Source: an uncultured Lachnospiraceae bacterium
GTDB lineage: Bacteria; Bacillota; Clostridia; Lachnospirales; Lachnospiraceae
Direction of reading: 5' to 3'
DNA: 35,964 nt
NCBI GenBank assembly: GCA_900314085.1
Contig: OMTX01000086.1
Span: 1-35,964, forward strand
This document shows positions 16,259 through 22,779 of the stretch, piece by piece. A model generated the notes under the pieces. That model was not told the origin of the DNA, made no database searches, and saw only the letters and a program-made list of their open reading frames with translations. The translations under genes and the position numbers were made by a program. Every line of letters begins with the position of its first letter. The stretch's first letter is position 1.

Positions 16259-16282
16259 CCGGGAAGGCGGCCACCTTCCCGG
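16259..16282 (-). terminator. Intrinsic terminator of the small gene at 16297-16509
   Basis: CCGGGAAGG and CCTTCCCGG form a perfect 9-bp GC-rich stem with a 6-base loop, followed by TTTTCTTGTC. It starts 14 bases after the small gene's stop codon. Confidence 0.85.
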
Positions 16283-16296
16283 TCTCTCGATGCCGC

Positions 16297-16509
16297 TCAG
16301 TGAAGAGCCAGCATCAGGTCAGGGCCATAAGCCCTGTTTGGGTGTGTGATGCCTGACTTTTGATTTAATTCATCACAGGCAGAGATGAATATGTTGCCGA
16401 AATCAGAACCTGATTTCCTGCGAGACGTTGTGAAATACGTTTGTCCCCGGGAATCAAGGTTTGAATCGGCGGACATCTGAACAGTGTTTACGCGAAAGTA
16501 AGTGTCCAT
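16297..16509 (-). CDS. Small protein of unknown function (about 70 residues)
   Basis: I do not recognise this protein. From the ATG at 16509 it has 70 residues: MDTYFRVNTVQMSADSN at the start, a basic TTSRRKSGSDF segment, NIFISACDELNQKSG, and the end NRAYGPDLMLALH. It has no signal peptide and no membrane segment. The first dozen residues faintly resemble the start of WXG100-type proteins, but the rest does not. It is supported as a gene by its own near-consensus promoter, a ribosome site AAGGAGG (16 bases from the ATG, rather long; AGCAGG lies closer) and a terminator 14 bases after the stop. An upstream ATG at 16563, inside the leader hairpin, would give 88 residues. DnaA-box-like sites flank its promoter. 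Confidence 0.62.
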   Translation of the reverse strand: MDTYFRVNTVQMSADSNLDSRGQTYFTTSRRKSGSDFGNIFISACDELNQKSGITHPNRAYGPDLMLALH

Positions 16510-16581
16510 AGCGCCTGCTTTGATCCCTCCTTGGTGGCATATTTCAACTGGCTCCGGGTACATTCCATGTACCTTGAGGCA

Positions 16582-16610
16582 AATATAACACCGCAAAGGG
16601 AAAAAGGCAA
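16582..16610 (-). promoter_or_regulatory. Strong promoter of the small gene, with 5' hairpin
   Basis: The -35 TTGCCT (16610-16605) and -10 TATATT (16587-16582) are 17 bases apart, with an extended -10 TGT. The transcript would begin near 16575 and at once form a perfect 7-bp hairpin, GGTACAT-GGA-ATGTACC (16573-16557), a typical 5'-end stabiliser. A perfect DnaA box begins three bases upstream of the -35. Confidence 0.78.
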
Positions 16611-16613
16611 GAG

Positions 16614-16694
16614 TTATCCACAAGATATTGTGCTTTTTGTGGATATTTTCCACAAATCTTTCAAGATATATACATCCTGCGTGCATTTTTCACA
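16614..16694. promoter_or_regulatory. Cluster of four DnaA-box-like sites
   Basis: Within 81 bases lie TTATCCACA at 16614-16622 (plus strand, identical to the consensus), ATATCCACA at 16646-16638 (minus strand, one mismatch), TTTTCCACA at 16646-16654 (plus, one mismatch) and TTTTTCACA at 16686-16694 (plus, fits TTWTNCACA). The middle two form the inverted repeat TTGTGGA-TATTT-TCCACAA. The cluster lies between the terminator of the HAD gene and the promoter of the small gene. DnaA binding is inferred from sequence only. Confidence 0.65.
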
Positions 16695-16734
16695 AGATGT
16701 AGCACGCAATGCGTTACGACGTACGCAGGCGGTC

Positions 16735-16771
16735 AAAAAAAGGCAGCTGCCAAGCGGCTATCGACTGGCAG
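16735..16771 (-). terminator. Probable terminator of the pheA-ppx-ppk-HAD unit
   Basis: CTGCCA and TGGCAG form a 6-bp stem with a 13-base loop. Five bases (CTGCC) later comes a run of seven T residues on the minus strand. Other pairings that bring the stem closer to the T-tract are possible. It starts about 20 bases after the HAD gene's stop. Confidence 0.58.
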
Positions 16772-16791
16772 ATATGCAGCCGGTCACCACT

Positions 16792-17607
16792 TTACAGGAC
16801 AAAGCGGTGGATGACTTCCGCCACGCCGGAATGATTGTTGTCGGCACTTGTAATATAGTCCGCTGCTTCTTTCACTTCCGGATGTCCGTTTACCATGGCG
16901 GCGCCGACACCGGCCGCGCAGATCATTGGAATATCGTTTCTTTCGTCGCCCACAGCCACGGTGTTCTCTACCGGTACTGAGAGATATTCCGCCAGCTTTC
17001 TGACACCGTAGCCCTTGTCGATGCCCTTCTTCGTGTACTCGAGGTACCAGGGATTAGAAAAAAAGCTCTCGAATTTTCCCCCGGCAAAAGCAGCATTTTC
17101 TGCCTGAAAGCGGTCCAGCCGCTCCCTCTCATCGAAGTTGATGACAATGACTTTCGGCAGATCCTCCTTTATATCCTCCACGGAAGGAAATACGCGGAAA
17201 TTTTCCCTGCAGATGGCGCAATAACGTCTGGAGATATCGCATTCATAGGGAATGAGAACACCGCCCTCTCCGTAGGTCTGGGCATAGAGGCCGCTGTCCA
17301 GTGCCCTCTGCACGAGTTCCCGCCCTTCGGGAAGAGGAATCCCTTCCTGCGAAAGCACTTTCCGGCTCCCGCAGTCATAGATGCTTCCCCCCTGAAAATT
17401 GACGAGAAAACACCCTTCCCGCATCATTCCAGCTTCTTCGGCGACGAACAGCGTCGCCTCTACAGAGCGGCCGGTGCAGATGGCGGCGGCGTTCCCTGCC
17501 TCCACGGCTTCCGCTATGGCCTTCCTGTTTTCTTCCGTCACGTGCTTGTCCGTTGTGAGCAGGGTTTCGTCCAGGTCGAAGAAAACAATTTTTTTAATAT
17601 TATTCAT
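16792..17607 (-). CDS. HAD-superfamily phosphatase, Cof type
   Basis: This 271-residue protein is a Cof/YbjI-type HAD hydrolase with a C2 cap. Motif I is FFDLDETLLTTD (nucleophile D11, acid D13), motif II is in AAICTGRS, a lysine before the last motif is in KKGIDKGYGV, and motif IV is VAVGDERNDIPMI. Relatives dephosphorylate sugar phosphates, nucleotides or FMN; the substrate cannot be told from sequence. The ATG at 17607 is four bases after the ppk stop and has no Shine-Dalgarno sequence of its own, so translation is probably coupled to ppk. It is the last gene of the unit. Its partnership with polyphosphate metabolism is inference from position. Confidence 0.9.
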   Translation of the reverse strand: MNNIKKIVFFDLDETLLTTDKHVTEENRKAIAEAVEAGNAAAICTGRSVEATLFVAEEAGMMREGCFLVNFQGGSIYDCGSRKVLSQEGIPLPEGRELVQRALDSGLYAQTYGEGGVLIPYECDISRRYCAICRENFRVFPSVEDIKEDLPKVIVINFDERERLDRFQAENAAFAGGKFESFFSNPWYLEYTKKGIDKGYGVRKLAEYLSVPVENTVAVGDERNDIPMICAAGVGAAMVNGHPEVKEAADYITSADNNHSGVAEVIHRFVL

Positions 17608-17611
17608 AATA

Positions 17612-19789
17612 TTATTCAGCTTCGGCTCCCCTCTTCGGAGCAGCCCACATAGGGGTGAAGGTCCGCGGGAAGAGGTTTTCGGGGTTGTCCCTGTCCCGGG
17701 AAGCTGCCTCATCCATGAAGAACTGCTGGCTCCCCAGCGCCTTCTTTCCCCGCCGGTCGAAATGGTAATACTCTCCGTCGCTGTCAAGGAAGTAGGCCTT
17801 GAGATTGTCACGAAGCTGGACGTCCAGGATGTGCATAGCCCGGGCCTTTAAGTTTTCGTCAAGCACCGGGAAGACAATCTCCACACGGCGGTCCAGGTTT
17901 CGCGGCATCCAGTCGGCGGAGCCCATATAGACCTCCTCTTCCCCGTCCGCGTAGAAGTAGAAAATCCGCGCGTGCTCGAGGAAGGTGCCGACAATCGAAA
18001 CGACATGGATGTGGTCGGATACACCGGGAATTCCCGTCCGCAGGCAGCAGATGCCGCGGACGACGAGGAAGATTTCAACCCCCGCGCTTGACGCTTCATA
18101 GAGCTTTTCAATCATGCCCTTGTCGCAGAGGGAGTTCATCTTTGCAGCAATCACAGCCTTCTTGCCCGCCTTTGCATTTTCAATCTCCCGGTCGATCAGG
18201 CTGTAGAAGCGGCTCCGCATCCAGATGGGAGCCAGGATCAGGTGGTTCCAGTGCTCCGGCTCCGAATAGCCGGAAAGCATATTGAATACGGCTGTTGCAT
18301 CCTCGCCGATGGATTCGTTGCACGTAAATATGCCGCAGTCCGTGTAGATATTCGCAGTCTTGTCATTGTAGTTGCCCGTGCCCAGGTGGACATAGCGGCG
18401 GATGCCGTCCTCTTCATCCCGGACGACAAGGGCAATCTTGCAATGCGTCTTCAGCCCCACAAGGCCGTAGATGACATGGCAGCCGGACTTTTCCAGCTTC
18501 TGCGCCCACTGGATATTGTTCTCCTCATCGAAGCGGGCCTTGAGCTCAACCAATACCGTGACCTGCTTCCCGTTTTCTGCCGCCTTCTGCAGGGCCGCAA
18601 TGATGGGGGAATTGCCGGAAACCCGATAGAGTGTCTGCTTGATGGCGAGAACGTGCTCGTCAATAGCCGCTGCCCGAATGAAGTCCACGACAGGCTGGAA
18701 GGTGTCGTAGGGGTGATTCATGAAGATATCGCCCTTTTTGATCTCATCGAAGAGATTGGCGCCTGCAGGGAGGCCGACAGGCTGCCGGGGAGTCCAGGGC
18801 TTCTTGTAGAAGGCCTTCCCCTCGACCTTGCCGTAAAGCTTCATGCAGAAGGTCAGGTCACAGGGACCGCCGGCCGGATAGATCCAGTCCTCCGTCACAT
18901 TGAACTGCTTCATCAGGTAAGTGAGCAATTTTTTGTCCATATGGGCATCGTAATCGAGACGGATGCCCTCGCCCCACTCCCTCTTGTGGAGAGACTTCTT
19001 GATTTCCACGAGAAGGTCTGCCGCATCGTCCTCATCGATATCGAGATCCGCATTCCGAATGACACGATAGGGATAGGAGCAGACCACGTCGTAGCCCTTG
19101 TAGAGCTCTCCGATATTCTTCAGCATTATCTGCTCGAGAAGGACAAAGGTCTGGCGGTTGGGCTCATCGGAAGGAAGTTCAATGATCCTCGGGATGACGG
19201 ACGGTACCTGCACTGTAGCAAAAACAGTGGAATCTCCGCCTTTCCCGCCCTTCAGAAGATTCGGCACCCCCTTCTTCTTTTTGAGGAGGGAGGCGATGTT
19301 CAGAGACTTGTTGAGAACCAGCGGGAAAGGCCGGGAAGCGTCCACCGCCATGGGAGTGACAACCGGGTATACGTATTTCCGGAAATACTCGTCAACAAAC
19401 TTTCCCTCTTCCTTCGAAAGGTCGTGAAAATCCGTCACAACCCGGATTCCCTCTTTGTCAAGCAAAGGCAGGAGGGACCGGTTCAGTGTCTGATACTGTT
19501 TCTCTATAAAGTCGTGCGTCTCATGGCTGATTTCAGCAAGCTGCTCCTTCGCCGTCATACCGGCCAGATCCCGCTTGGCATAGCCGGCGTGGATCATGTC
19601 CTTCAGGGAGGCAACGCGGACCATGAAGAATTCGTCGAGATTGGATGCCGTGATGGAAAGGAAAGACATGCGCTCCATCAGGGGATTCTTCCGGTCCTTC
19701 GCCTCATTTAAAATCCGCACATTGAACTTGAGCCAGGAAAGCTCCCGATTTTCAAAATACGCTGGGTTTGAAAACGCTTCTGCTGCCAT
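17612..19789 (-). CDS. ppk1: Polyphosphate kinase 1
   Basis: This 725-residue enzyme reversibly polymerises the gamma-phosphate of ATP into polyphosphate. The N-terminal domain starts NRELSWLKFNVRILNEA and includes SNLDEFFMVRVASLKD, both PPK1 signatures. The two phospholipase D-like domains carry the histidines in GLVGLKTHCKIALVVR (H449, the expected phosphorylated residue) and FLEHARIFYF (H606), followed by MGSADWMPRNLDRRVE. The ATG at 19789 has AAGGAG nine bases upstream; an ATG 14 codons earlier lacks one. It lies 62 bases after the Ppx-like gene, so synthesis and breakdown of polyphosphate are encoded together. Confidence 0.97.
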   Translation of the reverse strand: MAAEAFSNPAYFENRELSWLKFNVRILNEAKDRKNPLMERMSFLSITASNLDEFFMVRVASLKDMIHAGYAKRDLAGMTAKEQLAEISHETHDFIEKQYQTLNRSLLPLLDKEGIRVVTDFHDLSKEEGKFVDEYFRKYVYPVVTPMAVDASRPFPLVLNKSLNIASLLKKKKGVPNLLKGGKGGDSTVFATVQVPSVIPRIIELPSDEPNRQTFVLLEQIMLKNIGELYKGYDVVCSYPYRVIRNADLDIDEDDAADLLVEIKKSLHKREWGEGIRLDYDAHMDKKLLTYLMKQFNVTEDWIYPAGGPCDLTFCMKLYGKVEGKAFYKKPWTPRQPVGLPAGANLFDEIKKGDIFMNHPYDTFQPVVDFIRAAAIDEHVLAIKQTLYRVSGNSPIIAALQKAAENGKQVTVLVELKARFDEENNIQWAQKLEKSGCHVIYGLVGLKTHCKIALVVRDEEDGIRRYVHLGTGNYNDKTANIYTDCGIFTCNESIGEDATAVFNMLSGYSEPEHWNHLILAPIWMRSRFYSLIDREIENAKAGKKAVIAAKMNSLCDKGMIEKLYEASSAGVEIFLVVRGICCLRTGIPGVSDHIHVVSIVGTFLEHARIFYFYADGEEEVYMGSADWMPRNLDRRVEIVFPVLDENLKARAMHILDVQLRDNLKAYFLDSDGEYYHFDRRGKKALGSQQFFMDEAASRDRDNPENLFPRTFTPMWAAPKRGAEAE

Positions 19790-19851
19790 ATTATTCTGCT
19801 CCTTAAAAAAATGGGAAACTGCCCGATCCATATTGATCAGCCGGGCCTCTT

Positions 19852-21381
19852 TTATTTCGCCTGTACCTCGTGAATGACGGGCCGGATGGAAAATGTCCGC
19901 TCAAAGAAGTCCGCCTTGCTTTCAAAGAGGCTCTTTTCAAGCGAGATGGAATCCTCCGCCGCTATGGAAATGACAAGCCGGCTGTCCTTGATGGCCATCT
20001 TCACCTTCTTGAACTTCTGCTTGTGGCTGCGGTCCAGGGCATTCGTCACACGGAGAACGGCAAGGATCTTTACGATGCGGACATATTCTTCAATCGTGAA
20101 CTCATTCGCAAGCTCTTCATAGGGAAGGACATCCTTCCGGTTGAAGAGGGCCACATAGGCCGCCATCTCCCGCTCTTTGTGGGTGAGCCCCAGGATCTCG
20201 GAGCTTACGATGATCCGGTAGGAATTCTCCCCGGAGTTTGAAAGGGAGACATACTTGCCGCAGTCGTGCAGGATAGCCGCAACACGGTAGATCAGACGGT
20301 CGCGGTCCGAAAGGCCGCTCGTTTTTTTCATCGTATCAATAATATCCGTGCCAAGAGCATCCAGCACATTCAGGTGGGGCTCATAGGATCCGTACCTGCG
20401 GGCGATAAAACGGGCGGCACTGATGACGTCCGCTTCCGAACTGTGTGTCATCTTCATCATGCGGTCATGCACTGCCATGTCGTAGACAATGCCGTCGTTG
20501 ACATCGAGGCCGGGGAAGCAGACGTACTTCGAAGGCAGGATGGTGGAAATCGCGTTCAGGAGGAAAAGAATGGGCAGGTAGAAGGAGTCCCGCCCCGGAT
20601 CCTCGGAAATATTGGTCTGAATGGAATAGAGATTGTCCTTTAAAAGGCGTCCGAGGCCTTTGACATAGTCTGCTGTCCTGTACGCCCCGTCAGTCATGGG
20701 ACCTATGTACTTCTCCACAGCCTCCGAAGCATTGTCATTCAGGATAATCAGATACTCGGGAGAGACATCCTTTAAATACATATTAGCGAAAGCTTCAAGC
20801 TCCTTCTGCAGCATCTCGTAGATCTGTTCCCGGTAATCCGCCTTGGCGGACAGGCGCTTTGCATATTCACGGATGTCTGCGGCACCGAGCAGGATGTGCT
20901 GTGTCGTCGTAATGGTGCCGTTTTCAAAGAGAGTCAGCTGCATAGAGTAGCCGCCCACATCCAGCATGATGGCGGACTTTTTCGTCAGCGTGTCAAAATG
21001 CGTCCGCGGCAGATTTGCAAAGACCTGATATGTCGTGAAACGCTGCTCGGAATTGCTCATGAGCTCAACGGTGAGTCCGAGCCGAAGGCGGATCTGGTCG
21101 ATGACGAAGAGGATATTCTTCGCTGAGTCCAGGGAATAAGAGCCATAAACTCTGTAAGCCGTGACCTTGTATAGCTTCAGCGTCTCCTGCATGTCGGAAA
21201 GCGTCTCGATGATTGTTTCCACGGTCTCAGGCGAAAGCTCGTGATTCCTGTAGATGTCGTGGAAAACCGCCGTATTTTTCTTTTTCGTATCGATATTGCG
21301 GGCGGCGCCTCCCCTGGCGATCTCGTAAATCTTCATGCTGATTTCAAATGTGCCGATGTAGATAGACCCGTATCGTTTCAT
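19852..21381 (-). CDS. Ppx/GppA-type phosphatase with HD domain
   Basis: This 509-residue protein combines an ASKHA-fold Ppx/GppA phosphatase (about 1-300) with a C-terminal HD domain. The phosphate-binding strand near the N-terminus reads IYIGTFEISMKIYEI, where canonical exopolyphosphatases have DxGSN, so the usual catalytic Asp-Gly-Ser is altered. MLDVGGYSMQLTLFENG is the second glycine-rich loop. The HD motif is in VAAILHDCGKYVSL. Relatives hydrolyse polyphosphate or pppGpp. GGGGGAG lies eight bases before the ATG. Location just before ppk1 favours a polyphosphate role, but the altered first motif makes activity uncertain. I therefore give no gene symbol. Confidence 0.88.
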   Translation of the reverse strand: MKRYGSIYIGTFEISMKIYEIARGGAARNIDTKKKNTAVFHDIYRNHELSPETVETIIETLSDMQETLKLYKVTAYRVYGSYSLDSAKNILFVIDQIRLRLGLTVELMSNSEQRFTTYQVFANLPRTHFDTLTKKSAIMLDVGGYSMQLTLFENGTITTTQHILLGAADIREYAKRLSAKADYREQIYEMLQKELEAFANMYLKDVSPEYLIILNDNASEAVEKYIGPMTDGAYRTADYVKGLGRLLKDNLYSIQTNISEDPGRDSFYLPILFLLNAISTILPSKYVCFPGLDVNDGIVYDMAVHDRMMKMTHSSEADVISAARFIARRYGSYEPHLNVLDALGTDIIDTMKKTSGLSDRDRLIYRVAAILHDCGKYVSLSNSGENSYRIIVSSEILGLTHKEREMAAYVALFNRKDVLPYEELANEFTIEEYVRIVKILAVLRVTNALDRSHKQKFKKVKMAIKDSRLVISIAAEDSISLEKSLFESKADFFERTFSIRPVIHEVQAK

Positions 21382-21514
21382 GGCCTCTGCTCCCCCTAAG
21401 CTTTTTTCAGAATAATATGAATCGCCTGTTTTTTCTCAGGCTTACAGCTTCAGGTCCCACGGAATCCTCCCAGCCTGCAGCCGGGTTCCTCTACGGGACA
21501 GCCCTGATCCTTCC

Positions 21515-22663
21515 TCACGGCAAATCCCGACTGCTCACATAGTTTCCAAGGACCACGAGCTTCTGCGTTTCTTCCCGAAGTCCAAGGATAGCATTTTGGA
21601 CGGCTTTGTTCGATAAATTTCCTGTAAAATCTATGAAAAATCTGTATTCCCAGTCCCTCCCGGGTATGGGACGCGACTGGATTTCGTGCATATTCAGGTC
21701 ATTGATGGAGAAATGAGACAGCATCCGGTACAGGGCGCCTTCGATGTCAGGGAGCTCGATCTCCACGGAAATCATATTTGCGTCCTTCTCATAGATCTTC
21801 TTCCGGGACAGGACAACGAAACGGGTTTTGTTGTCAGGATCATCCGCTATGGAGTCCGCCAGGACATCAAGTCCATAGAGCTTGGAATTGATGGCGCCGG
21901 CAATGGCTGCTTTTGCCGGGTCGCCAGACTCTGCTACGGTCTTTGCTGCAATAGCGGTATTGGTAAGCGGGTGCTGGCTTATTTCCGGATGTTCCCGGAA
22001 AAAGCCCGAGCACTGCATCAGGGCCTGGGGATGGGAATAGACGTCACGAACATCGGAAAGGGAAGCCCCCGGCTGCCCCAGAAGGGTATGTCGGATGGGG
22101 AGAATCTGCTCCCCGACGATGGCCAGATTGAAATCACAGATCAGGTCATAGTTTTCGCTGACAGCGCCGGCCCGGGAATTTTCAAAGGGCAGGATGGCGA
22201 AGCCTGCCCGTCCGTCGGACAGGGCTTTCATTGCCTCATAAAAACTGCCGACATTGAAGGAGGATCCGATATCACCGAAAAATGTCCGCATGGCCTCCTC
22301 GGAATAGGCTCCCTCCACGCCCTGAAAGACTACGGTTGAAGAAGAAAAGTCAATATGGTCCACCTCGATGAAGCCGTCCGGCGCATCGGCCCGTTCCGAA
22401 AGCAGGCGGTACTGCTTCTTCTTGGAAAGGCTCATGAGATCAGTGAAAAGCTCCCGGACGCCCTTCTTCATGAAATCGGAATCCACCTTGTCGGAAAGGG
22501 CGGAAATCTTTGCCTTCTCCCTCTCTACATCGTAAACGGGAAGCCCCTTAGAACGCTTATATTCCGCCACCTGATCCGAAAGCTCTATGCGGCGCTCGAA
22601 GGCAGAGAGAATTGTCTCGTCGACTGCGTCTATGTCTTTTCGTATGTCGTTTAATTCCCGCAC
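21515..22663 (-). CDS. pheA: Bifunctional chorismate mutase / prephenate dehydratase
   Basis: This 382-residue P-protein converts chorismate to phenylpyruvate for phenylalanine synthesis. Residues 1-85 are an AroQ chorismate mutase (LNDIRKDIDAVDETILSAFERR). The prephenate dehydratase domain follows: VVFQGVEGAYSEEA, PFENSRAGAVSENYDLI, HTLLGQPG, and NKTRFVVLS with the catalytic Thr-Arg-Phe. The C-terminal ACT domain has GALYRMLSHFSINDLNMHEIQSRP, whose ESRP-like motif (QSRP here) senses phenylalanine. The GTG at 22663 is chosen because AAAGGA lies seven bases upstream. An ATG at 22699 would add 12 residues without a ribosome site. It follows polC and precedes the Ppx gene by 133 bases. Confidence 0.95.
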   Translation of the reverse strand: MRELNDIRKDIDAVDETILSAFERRIELSDQVAEYKRSKGLPVYDVEREKAKISALSDKVDSDFMKKGVRELFTDLMSLSKKKQYRLLSERADAPDGFIEVDHIDFSSSTVVFQGVEGAYSEEAMRTFFGDIGSSFNVGSFYEAMKALSDGRAGFAILPFENSRAGAVSENYDLICDFNLAIVGEQILPIRHTLLGQPGASLSDVRDVYSHPQALMQCSGFFREHPEISQHPLTNTAIAAKTVAESGDPAKAAIAGAINSKLYGLDVLADSIADDPDNKTRFVVLSRKKIYEKDANMISVEIELPDIEGALYRMLSHFSINDLNMHEIQSRPIPGRDWEYRFFIDFTGNLSNKAVQNAILGLREETQKLVVLGNYVSSRDLP

Positions 22664-22756
22664 CGTTTTTTCCTTTCCGCTTCTGCCGCTCTGCTGCATA
22701 TGCCGGTAAATAAGGGGCTCCCGCCCTACTAAAATATTTGTACTTCTGATGGCTTT

Positions 22757-22765
22757 ATATTAGCA
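22757..22765 (-). promoter_or_regulatory. Candidate extended -10 element for pheA
   Basis: TGC-TAATAT reads as an extended -10 about 90 bases before the pheA start, just after the polC stop. No -35 of quality is found at 16-18 bases. No T-box or phe-leader peptide is evident in the remaining leader. Confidence 0.35.
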
Positions 22766-22779
22766 ATATCCAAATAGCC

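Noticed and set aside
16510..16686. Longer version (129 residues) of the small protein starting at 16686
   Set aside because: That start lies upstream of the predicted promoter (16582-16610) and within the DnaA-box region, so it could not be translated from this transcript.
16611..16791. Chromosomal replication origin at the DnaA-box cluster
   Set aside because: None of the usual origin neighbours (dnaA, dnaN, rpmH, parAB) is present and all genes around it keep one orientation, so a regulatory or titration role is more likely.
22664..22779. T-box or peptide attenuator before pheA
   Set aside because: The leader is about 90 bases, has no T-box sequence block, no phenylalanine-rich short frame and no terminator before the start.
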